Source: Arachidicoccus rhizosphaerae
GTDB taxonomy: Bacteria; Bacteroidota; Bacteroidia; Chitinophagales; Chitinophagaceae
Assembly (NCBI RefSeq): GCF_900107765.1
Contig: NZ_FNQY01000015.1
Coordinates: forward strand, 1-64,000
Length of the DNA stretch: 64,000 nucleotides
Direction: 5' to 3'
This document shows positions 28,299-36,429 of this stretch, one piece after another (positions within the stretch are counted from its first letter, which is position 1; every line of letters starts with the position of its first letter). Made by a program: the position numbers and the translations under genes. The notes below the pieces were generated by a model, which did not search any database, was not told where the DNA came from, and saw only the letters and a list, made by a program, of their open reading frames with translations.

Positions 28299-29734
28299 TT
28301 AATATTTTTTTTATAACGCAGCAAGGTCTTCTTATAGGGCTGTGAATCATTAATTAGCTTAACATATAACCAAGGAAAACTTTCGTAAATACCCAATTTC
28401 ATGATAAAGAAGCCAATTAGGAAGATAACGCCAAAGACAATTTGTAAAACAGAAAGTGATTCGGGATAATCTATCATAGGCAGATCATGCATGAAAATTG
28501 TTGTTCCATTATACATTAAAGCATACAAACCAATACTTAACAGAAAAAATATTGGTGCTATAATTAGTTTTTTTAATATTGAAAACTCATCACGTTTAAT
28601 AATATTTTCCATTGCCTGTCCTACTGTAATAGCTACAATTAGAGTAAGGAAAATTCCGCCATCAAGATGCAATCCCTTGCCTGTAATCCATGCAAAAAAT
28701 AATGCGCCCAATATACCTAGGGCAAAAACAAAAGCTGTCTGCCATTTAGTTCGACTTGGTCGCTGAGGTTTTTTAGGGGATAAATGCTCAATTTCCTCTC
28801 CTGATGATAGGAATAAATAAGCTTTATAACATCCATGTAATATCAAATGTACAACTGCAGCATTGAAAAATCCAAGTCCACACTGCATAATCATAAATGC
28901 CATTTGGGCAGTAGTTGAACAGCCGAGCTTTTGTTTTATATTGACCTGTATCAACTTTGCGAATTGCGCGACTATAGCAGTAATTCCTCCAATAAAAAAC
29001 AGCAAAGTCATCGTATCTGATTTAAAAAACAAGGGTGCAAGTAATGTAAGAAGTATCCCTGCACCATTAACAAATCCTGCATGCATTAATGCAGAAGCAG
29101 GAGTTGGAGAAGTCATGGCTGACAAAAGCCACCTATGAAATGGAAACATTGCGGATTGAATAGCCGCCGCTATTATTATGCAGAGGGCAGAGATCAATAA
29201 CAACCAATAAGGAATATCGCCCACTGAAGATATAATTCCTGTAACTGTAAACTGATTCAATTCAAAGGATAGCATTAGCAATCCTATTGCTAAAAATAAC
29301 GTTCCTGCTAAAAAATGCTTTTGGCAATATCTTGAAGCCTCTCTTGCTTCTCCCCATCTTCTATCTATACCAATCAATCGGGACATAAAAAATCCCATCC
29401 CAAGCCATGCCACAAGTATTATTAAAACATGGTTCGCAAATACCAACAAAGAGACTGAACCAGTAAAGCCCAAAGCAAGCAGTACAAATCGCTTGTAGTA
29501 TTTGAACCCTATCAAGTACTTTCCCGCGAAATTGATAACCACTGCTGAAAAAAAACAAACTGTTGCCCAGATTATCAGAGATAAACTACTGATTCTAAAT
29601 AAATCACCATACGTCCAGTTAGGAGCCTCCGGATAATACCAAACAATACTACCAATATTTAAAGCAAATAGCGCCCATAAAAAAAACGCCACCATCCTGT
29701 ATAAAAGGCTGGGGCGGAGATTTTGATCATTCAT
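28295..29734 (-). CDS. dabB: DabB, proton-conducting membrane subunit (NuoL/MrpA-like)
   Basis: A 479-residue polytopic membrane protein of the proton-conducting transporter family related to NuoL and MrpA. The signature FPFHRWLLSAMTSPTPASAL followed by HAGFVNGAGILL lies near residues 198-230, and a run of hydrophobic segments covers nearly the whole chain. The gene is directly followed by dabA with a 4-base overlap, so it is the cation-translocating partner of DabA and not a respiratory complex I subunit; no other nuo or mrp genes are near. The divergent LysR gene and a palindrome lie upstream. Confidence 0.92.
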   Translation of the reverse strand: MNDQNLRPSLLYRMVAFFLWALFALNIGSIVWYYPEAPNWTYGDLFRISSLSLIIWATVCFFSAVVINFAGKYLIGFKYYKRFVLLALGFTGSVSLLVFANHVLIILVAWLGMGFFMSRLIGIDRRWGEAREASRYCQKHFLAGTLFLAIGLLMLSFELNQFTVTGIISSVGDIPYWLLLISALCIIIAAAIQSAMFPFHRWLLSAMTSPTPASALMHAGFVNGAGILLTLLAPLFFKSDTMTLLFFIGGITAIVAQFAKLIQVNIKQKLGCSTTAQMAFMIMQCGLGFFNAAVVHLILHGCYKAYLFLSSGEEIEHLSPKKPQRPSRTKWQTAFVFALGILGALFFAWITGKGLHLDGGIFLTLIVAITVGQAMENIIKRDEFSILKKLIIAPIFFLLSIGLYALMYNGTTIFMHDLPMIDYPESLSVLQIVFGVIFLIGFFIMKLGIYESFPWLYVKLINDSQPYKKTLLRYKKNIK

Positions 29735-29770
29735 AAACTAATTCTTGTTATTTATCGTGAACGCTAATTC

Positions 29771-29790
29771 AATATCTAATCTTAGATATT
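29771..29790. promoter_or_regulatory. Perfect palindrome between dabB and lysR, likely LysR operator
   Basis: AATATCTAATCTTAGATATT: 9-base arms around a 2-base centre. It holds the T-N11-A layout typical of LysR-family sites and lies between the divergent genes, 37 bases before dabB and about 80 before the LysR start. LysR proteins usually bind such sites next to their own gene. The palindrome is seen directly; the assignment is inference. Confidence 0.7.
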
Positions 29791-29838
29791 CTTTATTTAT
29801 GTTGCAAAGAAAGCACAGTTTATGTAATAAATTCTATT

Positions 29839-29846
29839 TATATTTG
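29839..29846 (+). promoter_or_regulatory. -7 element of the lysR gene
   Basis: TATATTTG matches TAnnTTTG 25 bases before the ATG at 29871. Transcription would begin near 29853, downstream of the earlier in-frame ATG at 29745, which supports the shorter LysR start. A clear -33 TTTG was not found. Confidence 0.5.
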
Positions 29847-29870
29847 CTATATCATACATTAATATATTTT

Positions 29871-30833
29871 ATGGATTACACATTAAGTCAGCTACAGATT
29901 TTTTTAAAAATCGTCCAAAATCAAAGTATTACCAAAACGGCAGAAGAGCTATATATGACTCAGCCAGCGGTTTCCATACAGTTAAAAAATTTCCAGAATC
30001 AATTTTCTATCCCCCTCACAGAGGTAGTAGGAAGAAAACTTTACATCACGGATTTTGGAAGGCAAATTGCAACTTCAGCTAAAAGAGTCCTAAATGAAGT
30101 AGATGCATTGAATTACACATCCTCTGCTTTTAAGGGCGAATTAACGGGCAGACTACATATTTCTTGTGTATCTACCGGACAATATGTACTTCCAAGTTTT
30201 CTTTCTGGCTTTATGGAACAACATAAAGGTATTGATTTACAAATTGATGTTACGAACAAATTACAAGTCATAGAGTCCTTAGAAAGAAATGAAGTAGATT
30301 TTGCCTTGGTATCTGTCCTACCTAAAAAACTCAATATCCATAAAGAAGTCTTACTCCCTAACAGGTTATTTTTAATAGGAAAATCAGCAAAGAATACTGC
30401 AATAAATAGTAAAAACGAAAACAAAACAAGCAATACTCCTCCAAAAATAATCAAAAAGGCCCAATTTGAATCGATGCAATTGATTTTCAGAGAACAAGGC
30501 TCAGCTACTAGGGATTCTATGGAAGGATTTATTCATAAACATAAGCTTCCAGTTCATAAACGCATCCAACTTGCAACCAACGAGGCTGTCAAACAAGCTG
30601 TAATGGCTGGCATTGGTTATTCCATAATGCCTGTTATAGGATTAAAATATGAGTTAAGAAACAGTGCCTTGCAAATAATTCCATTCAAAGGACTCCCCAT
30701 TACAACTAATTGGTGCTTAATATGGCTCAAAGCAAAAAAATTATCTCCTGCAGCTACAGCCTATTTGGAATTTATCCAACAGGAAAAGCAACATATTATT
30801 GAAAACAAGTTCAGTTGGATTAAAGATTATTAA
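29871..30833 (+). CDS. LysR-family regulator divergent from dabBA
   Basis: A 320-residue LysR-type regulator. I place the start at 29871 (MDYTLSQLQIFLKIV), since LysR proteins begin with just this helix; the frame extends upstream to 29745 but that part reads as non-coding and overlaps the promoter and palindrome. The helix-turn-helix is near residues 18-37 (SITKTAEELYMTQPAVSIQL). The remaining part is the usual periplasmic-binding-like effector domain with FREQGSATRDSMEGF, which forms the effector pocket in CbbR/CysB-like members. By position it should control dabBA in response to carbon or CO2 status, as related LysR proteins (CbbR, CcmR) do elsewhere. Confidence 0.9.
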   Translation: MDYTLSQLQIFLKIVQNQSITKTAEELYMTQPAVSIQLKNFQNQFSIPLTEVVGRKLYITDFGRQIATSAKRVLNEVDALNYTSSAFKGELTGRLHISCVSTGQYVLPSFLSGFMEQHKGIDLQIDVTNKLQVIESLERNEVDFALVSVLPKKLNIHKEVLLPNRLFLIGKSAKNTAINSKNENKTSNTPPKIIKKAQFESMQLIFREQGSATRDSMEGFIHKHKLPVHKRIQLATNEAVKQAVMAGIGYSIMPVIGLKYELRNSALQIIPFKGLPITTNWCLIWLKAKKLSPAATAYLEFIQQEKQHIIENKFSWIKDY

Positions 30834-30850
30834 ATATTCCGTATCCTAAT

Positions 30851-31984
30851 TTATCTTACAGCTGCTCTACCCAATCTGTCGTTAATAGCACTCCCAATCC
30901 CCTCCTCTGGCATACATTCAGCAAAAATCACATCAAGTTCCAATTGGTCTAGTTGATGCAGGGCACCATAAAGATTAGAAGCCGCTTCTTTCAAATCACC
31001 AACAGGAGATAACTGTATTTGACATATAGGTAAATTCTCACAGATATTTTGAGAAAAATAAAGATGTTTTAAGCTTATAATCCCTATCCTGGCTGTCTTT
31101 TCTTTTATTTTATACTTCAATTGAGACTCAAGCGTTTCATAAATCTGCATTTGTTCCATTAAAACATTAAAGTTTACAGAATTTTGAATGACGTCCTTAT
31201 GACCTAAATCAGGCAAAAGATATAAAGGTGTTTTGGGGGCATAGTGAGAGAGCGACATTCCAGAAGTTATATGCGAAGTCACCTTCTCCTCGCTATCAAT
31301 AAATATTTGAAGGTTATTACCCTTAATCTCCTCATTCAATAATTCTCCTTTAATACCCTTAGACTCAAAATACTTAACCTTACCTATTATTGCCTGGATG
31401 TCCAAATCTGTAATAACCCCTTTTCTATAAATAATCGGCATGGTATCATCAAATCCAATGATTGTAGATTCTATCCCCTTAGATGAAGGACCTCCATCCA
31501 AAATATATTTAATTCGACTTCCCAACTGGTCATTAACATGCTGCACAGTTGTGGGACTAATATAACCATATGGATTTGCACTTGGTGCTGCTAGAGGAAA
31601 AGGTAAATTCCGAAGTAACTCAAGCGCCAATGGATGCGCTGGCATGCGCACTGCCACTCGAGGTTGTCCAGCTGTAATAGCATGATGCACTGTAGGTGCT
31701 TTTGGCAAAAGGAAAGTCAAAGGACCTGGCCAAAACCAGTCCATTAACTTCAAGGCATTTTCAGGAATTGAACTAACAATTCCCGCCAGATGATCTGAGC
31801 CTGCTACATGGACAATTAATGGATTTGTGGCTGGTCTTTTCTTAACAGCATAAATCCTCTCAATAGCAATCTCCCTAGTCGCATCGCCAGCTAGTCCATA
31901 AACAGTCTCAGTCGGAAGGCCTATTACCTCTCCCTCCATGAGCAGTTCACATGCATAATCTAAATCCTTTCCGATAGTTGCCAT
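30851..31984 (-). CDS. L-threonylcarbamoyladenylate synthase (Sua5/YrdC-type)
   Basis: A 377-residue cytoplasmic enzyme that makes threonylcarbamoyl-AMP from threonine, bicarbonate and ATP, the first step of the t6A37 modification of ANN-reading tRNAs. The YrdC domain covers about residues 5-200, with GEVIGLPTETVYGLAGDA near the start, KKRPATNPLIVHV for nucleotide binding and PSANPYGYISPT. A linker and a Sua5 domain follow to the C-terminus (HYAPKTPLYLLPD), ending in GSAINDRLGRAA. Carrying both domains makes it Sua5-like rather than the short TsaC form. It uses bicarbonate, but its position next to the dab operon is not evidence of a link. It is convergent with the LysR gene. Confidence 0.92.
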   Translation of the reverse strand: MATIGKDLDYACELLMEGEVIGLPTETVYGLAGDATREIAIERIYAVKKRPATNPLIVHVAGSDHLAGIVSSIPENALKLMDWFWPGPLTFLLPKAPTVHHAITAGQPRVAVRMPAHPLALELLRNLPFPLAAPSANPYGYISPTTVQHVNDQLGSRIKYILDGGPSSKGIESTIIGFDDTMPIIYRKGVITDLDIQAIIGKVKYFESKGIKGELLNEEIKGNNLQIFIDSEEKVTSHITSGMSLSHYAPKTPLYLLPDLGHKDVIQNSVNFNVLMEQMQIYETLESQLKYKIKEKTARIGIISLKHLYFSQNICENLPICQIQLSPVGDLKEAASNLYGALHQLDQLELDVIFAECMPEEGIGSAINDRLGRAAVR

Positions 31985-32069
31985 AAATTATTTTTAAATT
32001 AAATCAACCTTCTTTCAAATCATGGTTTATTTTAACCTTAAACAATAAAGGATACCTAACAATTATTAT

Positions 32070-32585
32070 TTATTCAGGTAAAATTTCCCGAATTTCATTT
32101 TTATGTTTATTAGCAATGAGTAAATGCAAGTTATATTTACCAGACAACAAATCATTACGAAATATTTCCACACTTTTCATCTTGAAGGCCTCATAGCGAA
32201 GCAATTTCTCCGTAAGTGTTTCTATAGTATCTGAACATGTTTTTAATTTACCAATTTCAAATTCACAAAACCGTCCTGAATACCCCCCGACTTTCATTAC
32301 CAGATTAATAAAGTTACAACTCGTCTCTCCAACAAAATAAACGTCCGTAATCTTTTCCCTTTTAATAAAATCATGAATTATCTGGCTTTCATCTGCTTCA
32401 AATCTGAAAATTCCCGCAGGTGCTGTCATAAAAAAGGCATTCTCATAGTGACTTGAAATGAAACGCTCCAGACGGCAAAGCGGGCATACAAGAAAAAGCT
32501 TATTATGGTTATTACCAGGCATTTCATTATATGTCAGGGAAAAATCTGGAATAGTGAAAATTTTATTTTTAGCCTTATCTAGCAT
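32070..32585 (-). CDS. Beta-carbonic-anhydrase-like protein with lost catalytic residues
   Basis: A 171-residue cytoplasmic protein. Its layout follows small beta-carbonic anhydrases: FLVCPLCRLERF at residues 31-42 stands where CxDSR is expected, NAFFMTAPAG where the RNAGN strand lies, IIHDFIKREKITDVYFVG as the helix and strand before the second metal motif, and GETSCNF where GHSxCG is expected. Cys 34, Arg 38 and Cys 90 are kept, but the catalytic Asp is Leu 36 and the zinc His is Glu 87. The spacing between the two motifs (53 and 56 residues) is close to that of the E. coli enzyme. It is probably not an active anhydrase. The role is unknown; the homology is my pattern reading, not a search result. 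Confidence 0.6.
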   Translation of the reverse strand: MLDKAKNKIFTIPDFSLTYNEMPGNNHNKLFLVCPLCRLERFISSHYENAFFMTAPAGIFRFEADESQIIHDFIKREKITDVYFVGETSCNFINLVMKVGGYSGRFCEFEIGKLKTCSDTIETLTEKLLRYEAFKMKSVEIFRNDLLSGKYNLHLLIANKHKNEIREILPE

Positions 32586-32644
32586 CTAATCAATTTTAAA
32601 CTGAGCTCATTTTATATTTTCTTAATTGGAAATATAAACGGAGG

Positions 32645-32652
32645 CAAATGTA
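32645..32652 (-). promoter_or_regulatory. Possible -7 element (TACATTTG) for the carbonic-anhydrase-like gene
   Basis: Matches TAnnTTTG about 60 bases before the start at 32585. No -33 TTTG at the expected distance. Confidence 0.4.
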
Positions 32653-33326
32653 TAAAACTAAAATAACCATCAGACATTACAATCATTCATATGATATTCT
32701 ATAATCTCCTCACACAGCCCAATTCTCCCCATACAAAAACTAATATATATTATAAGATGGGAAAAGACAAAAGAACTTAATAAATCATAATCTACTAATT
32801 TAAAGTAGGTTATAAAAAGTAACATCCATATTTTATAAGAGAAAAAAAATTAAATAAAAATCCCATAAACACAATTACAATAAAAGAATCTTATAATGAC
32901 TATAAAAAATTAAAATCATTCCAGATACAAATAAGTCGAAATTGGAAACAAATCATGCAAATAATCAACCAGACTTCAATAAATTTGGATAAGGTAAGCC
33001 ACTTAAGTAAATGAGAAAAAAAATGACCTACCTATCCGATTCAGCCTGTCAATGATAATTTATTTTAAATAAAAAGAGTTATAGGCAACCAAATACATAA
33101 AAGAAAGTCCTCATTGTTAATCAATTCTTTGGCAAAACCACGAAAAGATAACAAGGTTAATATTTTTTCAAAGTATACAGAATTTAAATAACAAACCTCA
33201 TACACATGAAGTCACACTAAAATGATTGCCTTTTAAAAGTTTCCTCTAATCGAACTTATAAATATTTAAATAACTCAAAATAAAAAAGACAAATTAAACA
33301 CTAATCTCATTGATTCTTATAAACAC

Positions 33327-33356
33327 AATGCTTGCCTATTCAATGGCGCAAGCATT
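33327..33356. promoter_or_regulatory. Inverted repeat upstream of the small XRE gene
   Basis: AATGCTTGC and GCAAGCATT, perfect 9-base arms with a 12-base loop, about 140 bases before the XRE start. Small XRE proteins often bind symmetric sites near their own gene, so an operator is plausible but unproven. Confidence 0.45.
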
Positions 33357-33493
33357 ATATAGCAAAACAAAATAAATTAAAATTTTTGTATAGCGAATTT
33401 ATACATATGTATTATTTATCTATCTATTTTTTAAATTTATTTTATTGGTAATAAAAGATTAGTAGTTTCATTTTTTAATTTAAAACAAAACAT

Positions 33494-33763
33494 ATGACTA
33501 GATTAGGTGAATATCTGTATAGCAAATCTATAAATCAATCAGAAATAGCTCGTAAAACAGGTTATAGCAGAGCAAGAATAAACCAATTATGCAATAATGA
33601 AAAAACGCGTCTTGAGGCAAAGGAATTGTATAAAATATTTTTGGCTATAGGAGTAAATCCAGGAGAAGAATTTAATAAATTATATTTTGATGTAAAATTA
33701 AGTCCTGATACATCAAAAAAATCAGATTCCACCAAAAACACAGAAGGTGAATCATTGGCTTAA
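33494..33763 (+). CDS. Small XRE-type helix-turn-helix protein
   Basis: An 89-residue protein. Residues 1-62 form one lambda-repressor-like helix-turn-helix domain (LGEYLYSKSINQSEIARKTG, then YSRARINQLCNNEKTRL as the recognition part). The last 20 residues are Ser/Thr/Lys/Asp-rich and look disordered. There is no effector domain, as in regulators of mobile elements or antitoxins, but no toxin gene is adjacent. An inverted repeat lies in front of it. Confidence 0.7.
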   Translation: MTRLGEYLYSKSINQSEIARKTGYSRARINQLCNNEKTRLEAKELYKIFLAIGVNPGEEFNKLYFDVKLSPDTSKKSDSTKNTEGESLA

Positions 33764-34142
33764 CCATCCGATTTATAAAGCAATTCAAATAAAGATTTAA
33801 AATTCGCTAAAAAATTAGAAACTTAAATACAATAAATACCTCTTTATAGCCAAGGTGATCTTATGAACCGCAATAATATCCGAGATTATAGACTGTCAAT
33901 ATCATTCCTAGAGCTATGTCGCAATTTTGCGCGTCATAGCTCTAGGTTCCGCTGATTGTATATCATAGTAATCTGGTTAAAACAAAGGCAATTTTTTCAG
34001 TTTCTCCCATCCGGGGGCATTCTTCTTCAGCTTGGATTCCGCTTCAGTTTACTAAGTAACGACAGCAACCACCTTTTACCCCTAACTCGAACTTGCGGTT
34101 CAATTACATTAAAAAATTCAAACCATAGACAAATGGAATTAA
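33764..34142. other. Convergent intergenic region with a strong hairpin
   Basis: About 380 bases between the converging XRE and ATPase genes. It contains the hairpin at 33907-33946. From there to 34142 it is less AT-rich than its surroundings but no frame looks coding. Confidence 0.5.
33907..33946. repeat. Strong hairpin with perfect 12-base arms
   Basis: CCTAGAGCTATG at 33907-33918 and CATAGCTCTAGG at 33935-33946; the loop itself holds a smaller CGCAA/TTGCG stem. It lies between convergent genes and may end transcription from both sides, though neither side has a T-tract. Another possibility is a mobile-element or integration relic. Confidence 0.55.
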
Positions 34143-35372
34143 TCAGTAACAATTTAATGGGAACAGATCTGTACATCCATTATTATCTTTTTCAACAAAC
34201 CACATCTCATCCTGACTTAAAATATCCAAATCAAGTAGCATAGGTTTAACATCTGTAAATATCAATTGTCCCAAATCAGTTTTCAAATTAACGAATTTTT
34301 CCATCAATCTCCTAATTAATAAAGAGTCAATACAACAACCGAGATCATCAACGAAAACAACTTTATTGTTAAAAAGAACATCATAGAAAACACACGCTAA
34401 GGAAAAAATCCTTTTAGTTACGCAAGAAGCTTCAACATAAGAAGAGGTACTTTTAATGTCATTAATCATCCGTTCAATCAAAAGTTCTTTAACTAGGTAT
34501 CTATCATCCATCTTCACCATTAAGATTTCACCTATATGAGTGGCATATGTAAGCTCTTTTTCCTTTGAGAGGCTAATTCTTCTTTTCATATCTTCCAAAT
34601 TGACTGCTTCAGTAGACAGAAAATAATCATGTATATCTTTATTATTGAGTTTTAAGGAAATAAAATTTAAGTCGATACTATTCATCATTCTTTCAACAAA
34701 ATTTTTGAAATTATGGTTCAGATCAATTTCCTTTACCATATTTAGAGAACTGTCTTCTTCATCTGTAATAACAACCAACGTATTCTTAAACCACAAATAT
34801 GCATTCAAAATATCAATGGATTGTTCGTTACAATTATTAGAAAGCAATTTTAATATTGGACAATCCTCCTGAATCAAACCTTCAAAAAAGCCGTCTTTGC
34901 AATTCCAATTTGTCCTCAGATCTTTATTTAAAAAAAGCTTAGAACTATTACCATCAAAAGTTCGTTCAAAAAGCATGACATACTCTTCATGCTCCGGTCC
35001 AACAAGCATTAAAGCTTCCCTCCTGATTTTATGATTAAATATCTCGAGGTTATATCTAAACCACGTTCCATTCTGAATAAACACAATAATAAAAAGCTGT
35101 CGTTGAAAATCCTGGGATTGAAAGACAGAATTTTTATAGGCATCTGGTAAAATCTCTCCAGTAACTATTTTTTTTAAATAATCTAAACATTTGATAAAGT
35201 CTGATTTTCCGGAACCATTCAGGCCATAGACTCCGGCTATTTTATTTAAACAAACACCATTCACGTTATAGAACTGGCCATTCTCTAAACTCTTTTCCCT
35301 GCCACTTACCATAACAAATTCTTTTTGAATTCCGAATGAAAATACATTTTCAATTAAAAGTTTCACCAACAT
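34143..35372 (-). CDS. AAA_15-type ATPase, degenerate or truncated
   Basis: A 409-residue ATPase related to the AAA_15/RloA-type proteins linked to abortive infection and restriction-like loci. The N-terminus is MLVKLLIENVFSFG, and Walker A is GVYGLNGSGKSDF near residues 47-59. The Walker B strand VVFVDDLG has DD in place of the usual DE, and the following TTHD/ATHN sensor histidine is replaced by IFTDVKP. The protein stops after WFVEKDNNGCTDLFPLNCY, where family members usually continue about 30 residues with a KGYxxGRYGAxP tail; the bases after the stop do not encode it. No RloB-like or nuclease partner is adjacent. It may be a lone, decaying defence ATPase. Confidence 0.7.
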   Translation of the reverse strand: MLVKLLIENVFSFGIQKEFVMVSGREKSLENGQFYNVNGVCLNKIAGVYGLNGSGKSDFIKCLDYLKKIVTGEILPDAYKNSVFQSQDFQRQLFIIVFIQNGTWFRYNLEIFNHKIRREALMLVGPEHEEYVMLFERTFDGNSSKLFLNKDLRTNWNCKDGFFEGLIQEDCPILKLLSNNCNEQSIDILNAYLWFKNTLVVITDEEDSSLNMVKEIDLNHNFKNFVERMMNSIDLNFISLKLNNKDIHDYFLSTEAVNLEDMKRRISLSKEKELTYATHIGEILMVKMDDRYLVKELLIERMINDIKSTSSYVEASCVTKRIFSLACVFYDVLFNNKVVFVDDLGCCIDSLLIRRLMEKFVNLKTDLGQLIFTDVKPMLLDLDILSQDEMWFVEKDNNGCTDLFPLNCY

Positions 35373-35489
35373 AATATCAACATTTCATGCAATATGGCGT
35401 TATTTTTAATAATTTGAAATAAAATATAAAATCAGTGGAATAAAATACTACCATTTGGCATTAATAGCTGTAAAAAGAATAAATAACAC

Positions 35490-35521
35490 CAAATTTAAAT
35501 CTAATCAGCAATGCAATCAAA
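35490..35521 (-). promoter_or_regulatory. Full Bacteroidota promoter for the ATPase gene
   Basis: On the minus strand TTTG (35521-35518), 20 bases, then TAAATTTG (35497-35490): both elements of the Bacteroidota housekeeping consensus at the right distance. Transcription would start near 35483, leaving a leader of about 110 bases before the start at 35372. Confidence 0.65.
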
Positions 35522-35623
35522 CTAAAAAAATCACTTCAAATCAGTTAAACATAGTTCAAACAATTATCCGACATCCAGCAATATTAGAAAATTAAAATCA
35601 AAAATATTAAATTCATTTTTCCC

Positions 35624-35692
35624 AAAAAAGGTCGTCAATTTCTGATCAGATTAAATTCAATCAAGATTTAATTTGCCAGATTGGAACGACCT
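35624..35692 (-). terminator. Intrinsic terminator of the stress operon
   Basis: AGGTCGT at 35629-35635 and ACGACCT at 35686-35692 form the base of a long hairpin that continues through CAAT/ATTG, CTG/CAG and ATTAAAT/ATTTAAT. On the minus strand it ends in CCTTTTTTGGG. It lies about 100 bases past the stop of the gene at 35791. Confidence 0.75.
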
Positions 35693-35790
35693 ATTTTGCC
35701 ACACTAAAGAAGACACTATCTCTAATTATATTTAACCTGATTTATCAAACCAAGCAATAAAAAATATCCAAAACTAATTTTTAAAGGAAA

Positions 35791-36408
35791 TTAAAACGCG
35801 CCTGAAGGGCTTTTGGGAATGACATTCAATAACTTCTCTGTCAACATGAAATCAATATGGTCTTGATCTTTCAATATTTCAACATATTCAGGACTATCAG
35901 ATAAATTTTGCAATTCATCTTCCTTCGCTCTAGTAATATCTTTAAGTCCTTCAATTGTTTCTTCCAATAGATTCATATAGTCTTTAATAATGAAATATTG
36001 CTTTTGAAATGTAGACCTTAATAAAGGATAAGCATATTGCAAATAGGTATTATCGCATAACAATTTATAGGATAAATTCAACATTTTTTCAGAAGACAAC
36101 ACCCGCCTGATCAAACTATAAGATTTTCTATGACTTAAACCTACATTCAAAGTCATCCATCCTCTAAAAAATGCTCCTGACCAGGACGGTTTGACAATGA
36201 TAGTTAAACCCTGCATTTTCAATGCAGTTTGCAAATGATCTGCAAAATAATAACTCTGTTGCATTCCTTGTTCCAATAACGTCTTTATATTAGAATTATC
36301 ACAAAGACTTCTCGCTAACTGAAACCTTAATGCACGATCTAAATGTCTCTGAATCAGTTTACTCACCTGATCTTTAAGCTGTTCATTTTTCCTAAAAATA
36401 GACTTCAT
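35791..36408 (-). CDS. Helical-bundle protein, possibly a diverged DUF2383 relative
   Basis: A 205-residue soluble, all-helical protein. Its layout resembles the DUF2383 neighbour just upstream: a segment SYYFADHLQTALKMQGLTI, then SGAFFRGWMTLNVGLSHRKSY, which matches the position of the RAWMDVK part there, and later helices. The match is weak, so this may be a diverged copy that lost most conserved residues, or an unrelated ferritin-like bundle. It begins 21 bases after the DUF2383 stop and closes the operon before a strong terminator. A stress role is inferred from its neighbours. Confidence 0.6.
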   Translation of the reverse strand: MKSIFRKNEQLKDQVSKLIQRHLDRALRFQLARSLCDNSNIKTLLEQGMQQSYYFADHLQTALKMQGLTIIVKPSWSGAFFRGWMTLNVGLSHRKSYSLIRRVLSSEKMLNLSYKLLCDNTYLQYAYPLLRSTFQKQYFIIKDYMNLLEETIEGLKDITRAKEDELQNLSDSPEYVEILKDQDHIDFMLTEKLLNVIPKSPSGAF

Positions 36409-36429
36409 AACTAAATTTATAATATTAAA

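Larger units (their letters stand above)
32586..33493. other. AT-rich region of about 900 bases without a supported gene
   Basis: Very AT-rich. On the minus strand TACATTTG (32652-32645) is a possible -7 element for the carbonic-anhydrase-like gene, listed separately. AATGCTTGC at 33327-33335 and GCAAGCATT at 33348-33356 form an inverted repeat with 9-base perfect arms and no T-tract, upstream of the small XRE gene; it could be an operator. Confidence 0.5.
35373..35790. other. Intergenic region with a full promoter and a terminator
   Basis: About 420 bases between two minus-strand genes. It carries the promoter of the ATPase gene and the terminator of the stress operon, both listed separately. 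Confidence 0.5.

Noticed and set aside
28295-29734. DabB as a subunit of respiratory complex I or an Mrp antiporter.
   Set aside because: No other nuo or mrp genes are near, and it overlaps dabA by four bases.
29745-29870. An N-terminal extension of the LysR protein.
   Set aside because: It covers the palindrome and -7 element, and LysR proteins begin at the helix encoded from 29871.
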